From NCBI GenBank assembly GCA_030849805.1, contig JASANZ010002254.1, forward strand, positions 1-64,000: 64,000 bases of DNA. Reading direction: 5' to 3'. Source of the stretch: Sergeia podlipaevii. Its lineage: Eukaryota > Euglenozoa > Kinetoplastea > Trypanosomatida > Trypanosomatidae. Every line of letters begins with the position of its first letter. The stretch's first letter is position 1. Below the pieces are notes generated by a model, which was given only the letters and a program-made list of their open reading frames with translations, made no database searches and was not told the DNA's origin. Shown here piece after piece: positions 32,801 to 40,918 of the stretch. A program made the translations under genes and the position numbers.

Positions 32801-33032
32801 TCCATTAGTAGAGTGGAGCAGCCGCAGCTCTCGAAGCGGCGCGGTGGACCCGAAGCGACTGATTGGCCGAGTTGCGCGTCGTCTCAACGGATTTCTTGAT
32901 CTTTTCTCAATCCCGAGCGAGCGCGATACCCTGGCGCTTAATGTGGAGGGACAGGTATCCAAGTTGATTAGCCACTCTTCTGCGCTGGAGAATCTCTCGG
33001 AGATGTACATTTGGTGGATGGCGTGGATCTAG
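23841..33032 (+). CDS. ATR: ATR serine/threonine kinase (PIKK family)
   Basis: A single intact frame of 3,063 residues. Most of the length is helical-repeat sequence, followed by a FAT region (about 1,950-2,600). The kinase domain starts near residue 2736 with SLQKPKRIW and a lysine-containing CKAKDEPRKD strand. Catalytic loop GLGDRHGENLM (D2902, N2907) and metal-binding HVDFACMFDKGE (D2921) are complete, so it should be active. The last 29 residues form a FATC domain ending in MYIWWMAWI. The segments LRKD-like EPRKDIRMME, IEWVNE and HDPLVEW are closest to ATR among PIKKs (ATM, TOR and DNA-PK differ there). ATR senses RPA-coated single-stranded DNA and controls the replication checkpoint. An acidic Met/Lys/Glu-rich loop near residues 885-905 is probably disordered. 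It is longer than human ATR (2,644 residues). Confidence 0.92.
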   Translation: MEASELPALKRVRVLTENGKASNMSIQDHLKDIGQRAAALQRECDASDAFPSESFQRVIWALLLEIRPFLFLSSPDVVFRLPPNIAQYRTHDPQRDLNHARLGMRLYLAVLRITLGVPLAPLHGCLTLLSLMPVFADPQGSSASHCTRFIEGLKFLLLSLFRRDVAAFYALLDAVLDNNTGFGVFALSPQLADSHLWSSSACADAWTQCELHVDPSASALSELARILEVGNVSASGSESTGVVRALFRTRVLTRDIAEAARVVYGCCAAMGELAAASLSLQLPISQASVLVTLATGLLSVRLEVEGATKRARIESVEGNLYAESVVFHRAAGAVLCVLAEKEMLIPHVHGPQVLHCIIEYWSGLEEARLASQVPVWLRGLLSWIVSVTPAHSVDGIKGGPCSDASAWLASVFYQNNLLERALVVLLAATAETLAHTVPTEFTDSTGIATQQQEADDMQTLRGLFHLIEWAACLLDNSICTGAGFSDNQTGNTPFLLSVLRVPIEEYVDALLSCRVPVRMWLSEPGMSVSVAHMLWRFFPVEIVETLIGNAVARAETSLSEAPVAVIKANALSALTCAALNREDTLQRRTLMTEGYTETVQRTMAAVLAQLTGSEENNAHDDTLLYIEALVTLLRFCEDPDTSRTIAQDLLRNVGDAFAASSLPSKVVLEHELLWVLLFSEATGKLIVSLPLLNGSGTGHGAVKVALRRALVVPKKMTASAGAIFSTLAWRVAGVGMGLHRRLRSAMEEAAFGDYLPTLSTPSGAAIPASFMTSASPAATKTEEAAVRLGLILIEADMLLKSACSCLKNLISLNSCTGLALMALPADTQEVLVHLLSALAHLGLDLVEVSHVLHVIHPNGGLQCTAGAAGLSQLPRGTSNAECIVDVDDDVEMKKEEEEVQVAEAPRMAQLADTCGGSLHGSGTLDSLGGIAPDGSNSSMQGDCVLAALATTQEQLLGILVQLIDAWGEAESSASIAYDATLATLCTCVAAVPTCTTADQLLSSTVAEHSSPVIRCGYGGLALRAVLLHRHPFALTENWEVEADSRDGSNRGSVSSKNTADWFTSCKDCQKAVLRLDMGRAALTGAWREYVPSHVQPLSALGDCLLPNASRIVGLSGTQNGSSFNVTLQFETEGRRVLAASHHIWEFPDAHAAIHATCLEATHGVLRALGWSAEELCRHDPMIVGSPYFTAVCQTEDVEPSDLVMRSLDVLLGPCVVESDSTGSTGRRMTRTPLEELLQAQLLPGIGFAPVMAYILFQYAGCPAKDQLARIATLQKEIKKELIELPQTVARALARIVLNIISLEADAQLTLWKQTAPNAAEPDVLPELNAVSFSVFSLALQQTVSLSEAQPTEAAILSAVSSPTQAHLASQSLVCTVFEVIDSIHSVMDVRKMRESALKFHSGGHSIVNEGSGAAVAATALVDSHVSLTTVRRWLLGIASFVQFLGPHATLIAAKLPAMLEACCVLPAVMENVCLVWYHLICNCAKEYVEEHAPAVVVDLVSVEQYNHLSPTSLALLAAAVRKLFDKTSGSAFWKSYFCVLGSTSTIMQKLSADVPDLAGTSTPLRKSQRRRTSPVRRGAAANIAAKEEEVKGALQGNNTERCCAATSGTAAAAEDVINGFLSVMESSSIKCKAVFVRALHRYLRTASPDRRLEISDAASVAPHLIPTLLRCARELDEDDTQHALRCVGIIGAIRPLPVSTAAPAGLVASSSGATIEGLSMSTASYEYHLDVDTVLHWRTLVCTLLNVYCPRALANTADAGMHDRAAYAVQELLRVCVIRERDINGGVALRDDEIVHIEELQRYSWWAELNPKSRRVLEGFTSTRYTTVVVQKSENRTPEYHKGMRYKTWLFAFFRNLSSRCRGSFGDTIASLRNVAKRDYALLIYLFPYLVVHLIELGDSTVWDDILKEIEVICSAAVATSTTAGDGAACMRLSLRSQSVLEGNPSGDAAHLVDEHLQFVLHLLEDVNQLRWAMLRIGRKLDTLRSDEATDETCLRLAECYREFLDRIPWYHRSLAAIEVGSNMRALRCLEGQRRFPKVADATAKIPLQRIFAALDDRDSSRSIHRLSHGLETKTAAFSLENNGDWQLALQSCELVLQHDPTSVPHQFTMLRCMRQLGQLHLMSRYAAAFLQSRRRTNGSTTLSASTSSVAARTAQNTAATLQNYANEAAWRLGEWGTISFDPDLPPSLAVPLMEWIDLLGTSTSSSGTVSAPFGVNSTIKKRPGSLLRVHAGAMLQRQKLTPFIRTACREGYAQGYPFVATLHALADIELAAELFAKAKRETPLLVLAGNWQRTCLQDLGSLLTARMSYTDATLEAREPLFSLHRGLYKALGLQSEVMNTWLQHAQLLRDGGFSEAALSAARQADFEDQETHPSYYTIVAELLHDMNTPMQAIEFAQEHFANEKLPNSVRAELQVLVTNWMLETGSQTPKEVIESYETALKLDTSENVHHHLALFYEKLYVQHSSTTPARTDPGEVTEQSLTNPIQCIELYALRAIEHFGLALLRGHKTVSVSLPRMLTLWLDSAKVLVEMTAPGSPGAVNAERLLKRLNTLIESFLLSSTPDKSIPPFVVVTALPQLLSRLGHRSQQVVMIVTRVVVYLMSYYPQQCLWMVLPIAFSKQSERAGIAKRDIIHAFSELKSGNKKHLENAFAIFTSLIEVCTCAASTFSNGAKLSKQPFIQRIERMLPIAQFIIPTMANLTPNMAVAGEGGEVFPGTPTFDHFDDRVQIMSSLQKPKRIWVHTNEGDMVSFLCKAKDEPRKDIRMMEIAALMNTLFLSDADARRRHFSLRRYAIAALTDDCAMIEWVNEIIPIRNVVSQCYGLDGTGVRISQVKAWYAKVENKALSKMQLFTNHILPASPPVLHQWFDMTFPNNQAWYQARNLFTQSTALWSIAGHIVGLGDRHGENLMVDTSRGELMHVDFACMFDKGETLEVPERVRFRLTQNMIDAMGVLGADGPFRAHCEIALRCQMRNKNAVMSIVETLQHDPLVEWSSRSSRSGAVDPKRLIGRVARRLNGFLDLFSIPSERDTLALNVEGQVSKLISHSSALENLSEMYIWWMAWI

Positions 33033-33390
33033 TTGAATGAAGTGGAGTTAGGCAAGTGAGGTTTTTCATCGTTGTACATGAAAGAAAGGTAAAATGTCCT
33101 CAGATTGCAAAGTATGGTTGTTGTTGTTTTTCCTTTTTTACTTAAATACTGTTATTGGACGTGATTTTGTGTGTGCCTTCTTTACATAAATATATATATT
33201 GAAATGTGGTACTTTTTTTTCGTATTTTCATTCTTCTGTTTCTGTAGGAATCCCTTTATTACGTTTTTCATTGTATTCCTTACCATTGTTTATTGCGTTT
33301 CTTCTCTATATTTTTAAGTTACTGTTTCTTTTTTCTTCAAGCACACTTATAGCCAATATTGTACTTGAAAATAAATATATTTTTAGAGGG
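33033..33390. other. Intergenic spacer
   Basis: T-rich spacer; TTTCTTTTTTCTTCAAG (ending near 33341) followed by TTATAG (33349) offers acceptors for the ATG at 33391. The frame of the next gene runs open back to 33199 but encodes Phe/Leu-rich low complexity there. Confidence 0.45.
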
Positions 33391-33885
33391 ATGCCCTCGG
33401 TAAAGTGGCTGGGGCGGCTGTTCTCTCGCAAACGAAAGACACCAATGCCGCCAAAGCCTTACGTGGACACATCCTCTACAGGTCGCCACATGTCAGACCT
33501 TCGCATGTACGACCCTAACGATCTTAAAAACATTGATCCTGAGAAGCCGCATTGGCAAGACCCTCGTTTTGAGTCACGTGAACGTGTTCCATTTATTGAC
33601 TTTTTTGGCTTTAATCGCGACTGGAGCTGGACTATGTTTAAGATATCCACAATGTTCTTTGTTGTGGTATTTTATGTGGAACTGCGAACCATGGTGATGA
33701 ACAAGGACGACCCGTTGAAGGTTTCAAGCACGACCAGCGTGTCCCCTGTTCCAGACTACGCGCGTGATGAGAAGGCAACGGAGGAGGAACTGCGTGCTGC
33801 TGGGTTTGCCTATGTTGGTTTGAAAAAGCTTGATAATTTAGGGATAGCAAACGATAGCCCCGCCGACTTACCCACCAAGAAATAG
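33391..33885 (+). CDS. Small single-pass membrane protein, probably mitochondrial
   Basis: A 164-residue protein from ATG 33391. The N-terminus is strongly basic (KWLGRLFSRKRK). It is followed by a polar stretch with HWQDPRFESRERVPFIDFFG and one membrane segment at about residues 88-107 (MFKISTMFFVVVFYVELRTM). The C-terminal tail is polar with ATEEELRAAGFAYVGLKKL. The basic start, one membrane pass and aromatic motif before the membrane resemble accessory subunits of respiratory complexes or ATP synthase, but no specific subunit is recognised. Upstream hydrophobic codons are excluded because they lie before the likely splice acceptors. Confidence 0.6.
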   Translation: MPSVKWLGRLFSRKRKTPMPPKPYVDTSSTGRHMSDLRMYDPNDLKNIDPEKPHWQDPRFESRERVPFIDFFGFNRDWSWTMFKISTMFFVVVFYVELRTMVMNKDDPLKVSSTTSVSPVPDYARDEKATEEELRAAGFAYVGLKKLDNLGIANDSPADLPTKK

Positions 33886-34249
33886 ACAATTGCCTTTATT
33901 TAGTTTAGTTACTCTTTAATAACTTTCTCCTCCTTTTCATCCGCTGCTGCTTTTTTTTTTCTTATGTGTCTCATTTTCTATGCACATGCTCCTTAAAAAA
34001 GAAATGAACAATCTTAGCTTAATATTTATGTTACTTTATACTTTTATGTGTTACGTGCTCACAAAGTGCTGGTTGCTGTTCCTGTTACTCTGTCTCCTAT
34101 TCCCTTTCTTCCACAATGTTTTTTAAATGTCAAAGAGCGTATCAAAAAATAAAAATAGCGAAAGACTTTGCATTTTTTTTTTTTTGAGACGAAGTGTTGC
34201 ATAAGCTGTATCGTAAAAATAGAAACTACACATCGAGATTGTAGGAAGC
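33886..34249. other. Intergenic spacer
   Basis: AT-rich with poly-T at 33952-33961 and 34174-34185, the latter followed by GAG. No coding signal. Confidence 0.4.
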
Positions 34250-34690
34250 ATGAACGAAATCTATGCACGTCGGCTGGCGCAGACCTCCATGTTTCATCAG
34301 CTCATGCGCACTCATGGCACGCTATGGTGTGCAACACAGGTAACCAAGGAAAAGTTAGATGCTAACTTTATTCGTGAAGAGATGATGCGCATTAATGGTC
34401 GGCGTGCGATGCCATTACTCTATGGTGCAGCCGCCTCTGAGAACCTCAACGACTCTCACCTTGTGCACCTCACTGAGCACTGCGCGTGGGGCGAGAGCGC
34501 ACGGGCGTACTCGGTACAGAAGCAGACCCCCATCACACAGCACGTGGCCGCAATGGGACGGATGGCGGACACCATTACACAAGCCAAGGCAGCAACAACA
34601 AGCCAGAATATTTTTAATGAGCATATGGCTCGCATCGATGGCATCTCATTCTTTGAGGAGGAGCCTCTGGTAGATGAGGATGACGGCTAA
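34250..34690 (+). CDS. Hypothetical protein, 146 residues
   Basis: A compact frame of coding-like composition beginning at the first ATG after poly-T/AG. It is helical, with ANFIREEMMRINGRRAMPLL, a central HLVHLTEHCAWGESARAYSV and an acidic C-terminus (FFEEEPLVDEDDG). There is no membrane segment or presequence. The family is not recognised and no function is proposed. Confidence 0.6.
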   Translation: MNEIYARRLAQTSMFHQLMRTHGTLWCATQVTKEKLDANFIREEMMRINGRRAMPLLYGAAASENLNDSHLVHLTEHCAWGESARAYSVQKQTPITQHVAAMGRMADTITQAKAATTSQNIFNEHMARIDGISFFEEEPLVDEDDG

Positions 34691-35504
34691 GATAAGGAGG
34701 GTGCGCATAAAGCTGGCGTATGTTTGGTTTTTGATTAGTTGATTGTGTTTTCTTTCTTTTGTGCGTATATGGGTTTTCGAGGAGTCACATTCACAAAAAA
34801 AAAAAAAACATTTTTTGAAAAATAAAAACACAGATTCACATATTCGAGGAATCTTTTTTTGTCCTTGTAGGCGGTATGTTTTGCGGCTGATACCATTTAT
34901 TGTGATCTATTTTCCTTTTTTGTTGACTTGCCTTACTATAATAATGGGCCTCTTGGCCGTTGCTGCACATTTTTTGCACAATTTATTGCCCCCTTTATTA
35001 ATCATTGTTTTCTTATTTGTTTTCTTTTTCTTTTTTTTTTATAGCATCGAACGGGTGGAGTAATAGACGCCCGCTTACGTGGAGTCAAGGGCAACACGCA
35101 CACACACACACACACGTGCAAGTCTTCAGTTGTGAACCTTGGCAACGCACAAGTCCTTCATTGATTTTATTTTTTATTATTTTCACTATCACTATTTTTT
35201 TTTCTTATCACAAAGGGAGTTATACCTGCGTAGTTTTACTTATATTTGTACTACTAGGTCTGAAGCACCTCTGGTTTCTACCTTTTTGATTGCTCTATTA
35301 TCTTTTTTTTTTCTTACTATTAGACTGGTTTGTATTGCTTGCTGTTGTTTGTATATTCATTTGGGGCACTAGTGATCTTTTTTTTTTACCAACGACAAAA
35401 ATAGAGTAGCTCATTTTGCCTTCTGTGAGACTACCTCAATATATTTTAGAATTTGTTTGTTATCTTTATTCAGTTTTTTCTTTTGTGTGTGTTTGTGTGC
35501 CTAT
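34691..35504. other. Intergenic spacer with T-rich tracts
   Basis: An 814-base spacer. A 39-codon hydrophobic frame at 34944-35063 ends in a poly-Phe run made by a pyrimidine tract. That tract (35016-35041, ending TATAG) looks like a splice acceptor rather than coding sequence. A CA repeat lies at about 35098-35116. No gene is called. Confidence 0.45.
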
Positions 35505-38500
35505 ATGAAATCATTGAAGCACCGACTTGGGCACCTTACAAAGGGTCGTCGTGGTAGCAACGATAACGGATCAGAAGGGGGTTCTGCGGATGGAACAACT
35601 ACGGCAGCCAGTGGCGCAACACCTCCAGCCACTCCCCAGAACCTATCTCCTTCGCAGTCCATAATCATGCCACCACACATGCAAGGAGCCTTCCTACCCA
35701 ATGTGCGTAGTACATCTCCCTCTGGCGGAGTGCCGCCTCCAGGTGTGAAGATGATGACAGGACCACCTCCACCAGGTGCAAAGATCATCAACGGTCCTCC
35801 ACCTCTCGCCGGTGCAGGGCTCCCTCCTGGTGCAAAGTTAATGTCAGGTCCACCTCCACCAGGTGTTAAAATAATGAGTGGCCCACCACCGGGGACCAAA
35901 ATCATGCACGGCCCCCTGCCGCAAGGGGTGAAGATGATGTCAGGGCCGCCTCCAGCCGGCGCTCATATTGTTACTCCTCCCATTGGCGCCGGCCCACGCA
36001 CCAACACTCCGCCACAAGGAATGAAAATGATTTCTGGGCCACCTCCACCAGGAGCTCGCATAGTTACCCCTCCTGGTGGTGCGGGCCCACGAACTGGTTC
36101 CCCTCCACAGGGCATGAAGTTAATGTCTGGTCCGCCACCACCAGGTGCAAAGTTGATTCCTTCACCAAGTCAACGCTCTGTGAGTCCAGTAGCGGCGCCA
36201 GCGCCAGGCACGAAGTTTGTCTCTGGTCCTCCGCCTCTCAACGCCAAACTTGTTAGTGGCGTACAGCCAGGGCTCTCATCTCCGCAGCATCCTGGGATGA
36301 AGATGATGAGTGGGCCTCCACCACCAGGTGCAAAAGTGATTAGTGGGCCACCACCTCCTGGGGCCAAGATTGTGAATCGTCCTACCTCACCTGGTGCCAT
36401 GGGCGGTAGTCATCCCTCTCTTCCACCTGGAGTAAAGATTATGTCAGGACCCCCACCACCAGGCGTGAAGCTGGTCAAGATGCCTGTGTCGCCGGAAATG
36501 TCACGTGCAAGCTCTCCATCTCTGGTCTCCGGTCACCTCTCTCGCACTGGCACGCCCGAACCGGGACGAATATCTCCACAGCTCCGACCTGGAATGAAGA
36601 TGATGTCAGGCCCGCCTCCTCCTGGTGCCAAGTTGATCAAGATGTCATCGCTTAGTCCTTCTCGAGCGCAGAGCCCCCCACATCCGCAGGGCCCTGGGGT
36701 GCGACCGCTTCTTCCCGTAGGCCCAGGAGGCTCACACCCTCTTCCTCCTCAGCAGTCCACTCCCACAACGCCCCACTTAGTAGGAGCAGATTTGAGTTTC
36801 TCGGTTGGAGGACAGCAGCAGCAGCAGCTACGACAGGACCACCCATCCAATCTACCTCGGCCCACCCCCATCAATCCAAAGAAGCTGGTCAAGGCACCGC
36901 CGGTGCGCGCGAGTGGTACATCACTCAACATCCCACAGCCCGCAGCAGCGCCGCCACAAGCACTGCATGGCGGCAGTGGTAGGGCATCGTCGCTTGCAGC
37001 CTCAGAGGATGAAGGCGAAATTCAGTTCAACACAACAGGCAGGTCCTCTATGAGCGGAGATATTCAATTTGAGTCGTCGCCGGCGTACAAGGACAGCCCC
37101 TCAGAAATAGCGTTTGAGGAGGATGACAGTAAAAAACCGCCCCTCCCGTCGAGGTTTCATCCCAGATCATCTTCTTCTTCGATGCTAAAGGAGGATCCAG
37201 ATGAGGGTACGCAGAAACCGCAGCAAGCACGCCCACACAAGGCCTCGACGACTGTCACTGAAAGTGTGAAGAGCTTTACTATACTTCCCAAGTCAGCGAG
37301 CAGTTCCTCCACTACCTCCTCATCAGCTCCAGCAGGTGACAAGAAGAACAAGGAGAGAAAAAGAAAGAAGAGCCGCCACCATCGCCACGATGAGGACGAC
37401 GATGGAGAGGAGAACCGCAAGGGGCGCAAGCACAAAAAGAAGAGAAGACATCACAGGAGCAGCAGCGAGGGAAAGAAGAGAGGTAAGGAGAGTTCCAGGG
37501 GAAAGCGTCGCTCTAGTAAGGGTGATATGTCAAGAGATAGTTTGGGGGCGGCAAAGGCCAAAGAGGGGAACAGCAGTAGCAGCTCCTCCTCTTCGTTCTC
37601 ATCCTCGTCGTCTAAGGGCGTCTTTCAGTGGGAACCGAAGGCATCTGCCAGCGTTCCCAGCAGTGGTCTTGCTGATACCGACTTCGCCCCTAACTTTACC
37701 TCTGCTTCGATGACCCCAGGCGCGCTTACGCCGGCACTGCGCAGCCGCACTGCCGAGCAGTTTCTTTCTATTCTGTGCCCACAGCAGTACTACGGCAAGG
37801 TGAAGAAGATCAGCGGAATCCGGCCTATTGCCGCTGACTACTCGCTCGCGACAGGACTCCACAAGTCCAACTCCATCTACGTTGCAACGAAGGGGACCAT
37901 GCCAAATCGCTACTTCTATCCGCAGCTACGTCTGTTGGAGGCGGACGGCCAGCCTGTGAGAGAAGACACAGAGGCCGGTACTTTGTCTACCCCAATCATC
38001 CTTTATGAGGCGGCCCCAGGAAACATGATGTTCGCCGATACCGAGCTGGACGCACGGCGTGTGTTGGAAACCAACGCAGGTGCTACTAGCTGTTTTGTAC
38101 TTTCGTGTTCGGCCATCATCTTCAGGGATCCCGCTAAGTATATACTCCCCGTGGCGATGCTCAGCGTGCGCTGGACGCCTTATGCTTCTCCTTCTTCAGA
38201 GCCGCAGTGCTCGATCCACAAGAAGGAGCTGCAGCTCTTCGACCCCTACTCGAAGGAGCTCGTGTGTGCCTTGTGCGCTTCCAAGGAGAACGCAGCGAAC
38301 TACTCGAAACTCATTGTGATTCCTGATGTGCTTGCCGGGGATTCGCGGCGACGCATTCATGAATCGGTCTCACGGCAACTGGATGAGGCGCAGCGCGCCG
38401 CCAAACTGTGGGTTGGCCAACATCAGCGTGTGGCTCAGCTTGCAGAGAGCAAGAAGGAGGCGATCAATCAGCAATTTCGGCTGCTCGTGGCCGCGATCGA

Positions 38501-39710
38501 GTCGAAGAGAAAGGAGTTTCTGGAATCCTGTGACGCGGAGTATGGCTACGCGCTGAGTGATGTGGCACGAGAGATTCTGGTGTGCGATGAGAAGACCCAG
38601 CTTCTGGCTGCGGCCACTGACCACCTTCGCACCGATCCATCACGTCCGTTGTACTCAATGCAGATTGCCACTATCGCCGAGGGTCTAGAGGCGTCGGAGC
38701 AGTTTCCGTCCACCTTCTCTCGCAGCTCGCTTCGCCTACCAGGTAATTTTACTGGTAGCGGCGTGATGCCCAACTTGGAGAGTGTCATGGGGGAGATCAA
38801 CGCGCTGGCTCCCAATATGATGGATGGTGGCGCTGCCGTCAATGGAGGCACCTCCCAAAAGCAGAGGGCACTCCGAAGTGGGCGTTCTCCAGTCGACTCG
38901 GTGCTTATAACAGAAAACAGTAAAGGTGCGGTTGCGGCTGCTTCGTCTCCGAACAGAGCGGCGAGTAACCGTCAGTCAGCGCGCCATGCTACTTTTCAAC
39001 ACGCTAACGGAAGCCTCCGCGAGTCGCAGCGTCGCTCCATGGAGCCAGAACGTTCCGCTAGTGCTGCGTGGCGCGCGTCACCAGTAGCAGAGGAACCACG
39101 TTCAATTTCTACTCCACACCGCCGCGCACCACGTGATCCATCGAGTAGCTACGCCACTCCTGTCAACAGCAAAGGCGGCTATGGCCACCGTGCCTCTCGC
39201 GGTACTACTGAGGAAGATGATTGCAGTGCGTTAGGTAGTGGTGGTGGTGCGCGAGCGTACTCAGTGGATGCAGTCTCTGTGCCCAACTCTAGCGGCACTT
39301 CACTCTTTGACTACCCCCTGCAGCAGCTCCTTGTAGACCCAAGTGATCCTGGCAGGAAACTACGCCCGCGGTGTGTTCAGTGGACGTTTCGCATTGATGA
39401 ACCGGGAGACTGGGTTGGCATTGGCGTTGGTGTTGGCACCACAATTGATGCGTGGGAACGCGGCCGCAGCAATGACCTATCCCACTTGTGGATTGTGCCT
39501 TACGCGGGTGTGAGGCAGACCTTTCTGCTGCGCGTTACGCTGCAGCCAACGATTGGACATGCAAAGCTGTCCATTCATGATGTTCGTGGAAAGCAGTTGG
39601 ATGACGCCACTATTCCGCAGTGGAGCGCGTCGCGCGTCTGCTACCCACAAGTTACTTTTGGTGGGCGTGTTGGCCAGGTGCGCATGACTGAAATGCCTCA
39701 TCTTATCTGA
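35505..39710 (+). CDS. Proline-repeat, B-box-like, coiled-coil and SPRY-like protein
   Basis: A 1,401-residue protein from ATG 35505 (codons before it are T-rich). Residues about 76-380 carry more than ten imperfect copies of a unit close to MSGPPPPGAKLM, similar in look to formin FH1 proline tracts. A Ser/Lys/Arg-rich stretch (about 600-700) follows. Around residue 902 there is a B-box-like cysteine set (C902, H905, C921, C924), then a helix likely to coil (RIHESVSRQLDEAQRAAKLW, about 950-1020). The last 130 residues include DWVGIGVGVG and resemble a SPRY/B30.2-type beta-sandwich. This order resembles TRIM proteins without a RING. No E3 activity is implied. The proline units could bind profilin, SH3 or WW-type partners. 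The family is not recognised. Confidence 0.65.
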   Translation: MKSLKHRLGHLTKGRRGSNDNGSEGGSADGTTTAASGATPPATPQNLSPSQSIIMPPHMQGAFLPNVRSTSPSGGVPPPGVKMMTGPPPPGAKIINGPPPLAGAGLPPGAKLMSGPPPPGVKIMSGPPPGTKIMHGPLPQGVKMMSGPPPAGAHIVTPPIGAGPRTNTPPQGMKMISGPPPPGARIVTPPGGAGPRTGSPPQGMKLMSGPPPPGAKLIPSPSQRSVSPVAAPAPGTKFVSGPPPLNAKLVSGVQPGLSSPQHPGMKMMSGPPPPGAKVISGPPPPGAKIVNRPTSPGAMGGSHPSLPPGVKIMSGPPPPGVKLVKMPVSPEMSRASSPSLVSGHLSRTGTPEPGRISPQLRPGMKMMSGPPPPGAKLIKMSSLSPSRAQSPPHPQGPGVRPLLPVGPGGSHPLPPQQSTPTTPHLVGADLSFSVGGQQQQQLRQDHPSNLPRPTPINPKKLVKAPPVRASGTSLNIPQPAAAPPQALHGGSGRASSLAASEDEGEIQFNTTGRSSMSGDIQFESSPAYKDSPSEIAFEEDDSKKPPLPSRFHPRSSSSSMLKEDPDEGTQKPQQARPHKASTTVTESVKSFTILPKSASSSSTTSSSAPAGDKKNKERKRKKSRHHRHDEDDDGEENRKGRKHKKKRRHHRSSSEGKKRGKESSRGKRRSSKGDMSRDSLGAAKAKEGNSSSSSSSSFSSSSSKGVFQWEPKASASVPSSGLADTDFAPNFTSASMTPGALTPALRSRTAEQFLSILCPQQYYGKVKKISGIRPIAADYSLATGLHKSNSIYVATKGTMPNRYFYPQLRLLEADGQPVREDTEAGTLSTPIILYEAAPGNMMFADTELDARRVLETNAGATSCFVLSCSAIIFRDPAKYILPVAMLSVRWTPYASPSSEPQCSIHKKELQLFDPYSKELVCALCASKENAANYSKLIVIPDVLAGDSRRRIHESVSRQLDEAQRAAKLWVGQHQRVAQLAESKKEAINQQFRLLVAAIESKRKEFLESCDAEYGYALSDVAREILVCDEKTQLLAAATDHLRTDPSRPLYSMQIATIAEGLEASEQFPSTFSRSSLRLPGNFTGSGVMPNLESVMGEINALAPNMMDGGAAVNGGTSQKQRALRSGRSPVDSVLITENSKGAVAAASSPNRAASNRQSARHATFQHANGSLRESQRRSMEPERSASAAWRASPVAEEPRSISTPHRRAPRDPSSSYATPVNSKGGYGHRASRGTTEEDDCSALGSGGGARAYSVDAVSVPNSSGTSLFDYPLQQLLVDPSDPGRKLRPRCVQWTFRIDEPGDWVGIGVGVGTTIDAWERGRSNDLSHLWIVPYAGVRQTFLLRVTLQPTIGHAKLSIHDVRGKQLDDATIPQWSASRVCYPQVTFGGRVGQVRMTEMPHLI
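35730..36645 (+). repeat. In-frame tandem proline-rich repeats
   Basis: Imperfect in-frame units encoding (M/I)SGPPPPG(A/V)K(L/I/V)(M/I), separated by variable Ser/Thr/Pro spacers. Codons for the same residues differ between copies (CCT/CCA/CCG, GGT/GGC/GGA), so the amino acid pattern is kept more strictly than the DNA. This suggests selection on the protein rather than very recent duplication. Confidence 0.85.
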
Positions 39711-40918
39711 GCCCCCTCGAAATGGACAGGAAATAAAAACACTTAGAGAGAACGAGAGGAATTTTCAGGAAGAAGAAAATGAATATATATGTATATATAT
39801 ATTTGTGTACTGTGGCTTGTATACTGAGAGACGACGAATGCATGCATATATGTGGATGTATCGGAGCAAACAGTAAGAAAAACGGTAGTATGTGGGTGAT
39901 ACCGTGAGGGTAGCGCGAAAGCTTAGGGATGTTTTTTTCTTTCTTTCTTTCCAATTTAGATCTTTTATTGATTTTGTATGAAGCAGTTGGCTAACATGTC
40001 TGTGCACATTCTTTGTATTTGTTAAATTTTGTGAAGAGAATAAAAGCATGATGGGGCTGCTTTTTAAAAAAAATATATATTTTTGTACGCCGGTGATACT
40101 CTGATATCTCTAGTTGCTTCTTCATATAAACATCAATCTGTCTAATGTTGTGCAAGTGAGCAATGCTGCAGTATTTGACAGTTTATATAAGGCTTTTTTG
40201 TGTGTGTGCTGCAACTTGCTGAGCAGGGCAGGGCGTCCACTGTCTTCCTCACGCTTCTTTTTCCTCCTTGTTGAGGATACAATTGTATCGTGTACCATTA
40301 CTTGTTTTTGATATACAGAAAAGTGAGACCTAGCATAACAACTATTAGTTGTCTTCAGAATGATAAAGCTTTGCTTTATGTTCGCCAAATGCTTTCCCTT
40401 GGGCCGTTATGCTATTTTATTCTCTTTTTTGAAAATTACAGTATTATTATTATTATTTTGGCCCTTTTCTCATATGTTCTTTTACTTTACATTTTTATAT
40501 AGAACGTGGATGCACTTCTTTATAATTGTTGTTCGGTTTTCAATCTTTTTATCTAGAGCAATCTTCTAGAAACTAACGAGGCAACCAAAAAAAAAAGAAG
40601 AAGAAAAGAAAGTGAAAGCGGGAGCCTGCACACTACCTCCTGCGCATATATTCTCATTGTGTAGTATTCATTATATATTTACAATAAAAGTAATTGAAGA
40701 AAGTGAGGACGAATAAGACGATACATCTCATATTGTGTTTCAACATATCATTTTTTATTTTTCTTTGTATAAGTTCTTTCATAACCTCGCTGATAATAGC
40801 ATATATTACTCTTTCATGATCAATTTTTTTTTTTTGATTTGAAAGAATCACAGTACTTTGTTTAGAGCTTGCTGTGGCTTCTCTGTTTCTTTTTTTTTTT
40901 TTTTTGAAATAGGGAATA
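39711..40918. other. Long intergenic spacer
   Basis: About 1.2 kb, AT-rich. A less AT-rich patch at 40200-40280 and a hydrophobic frame at 40360-40569 were examined; the frame is dominated by Phe/Leu/Ile from T-rich codons and is not called. The last 25 bases form a long poly-T (40889-40905) followed by AG at 40911-40912. Confidence 0.5.
40889..40912 (+). promoter_or_regulatory. Trans-splice acceptor giving a very short 5' leader
   Basis: Seventeen or so consecutive T bases, GAAAT, then AG at 40911-40912. The ATG at 40919 follows after six bases, so if this AG is used the mRNA has almost no leader of its own beyond the spliced leader. Confidence 0.6.

Noticed and set aside
34944..35063. 39-codon hydrophobic frame
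   Set aside because: Its second half is a pyrimidine tract giving poly-Phe and leading to TATAG, more likely a splice signal. Kept in mind only as a possible peptide.
40360..40569. 69-codon hydrophobic frame
   Set aside because: Phe/Leu/Ile bias explained by T-rich DNA; crosses a TTA repeat; no acceptor and no coding-like composition.
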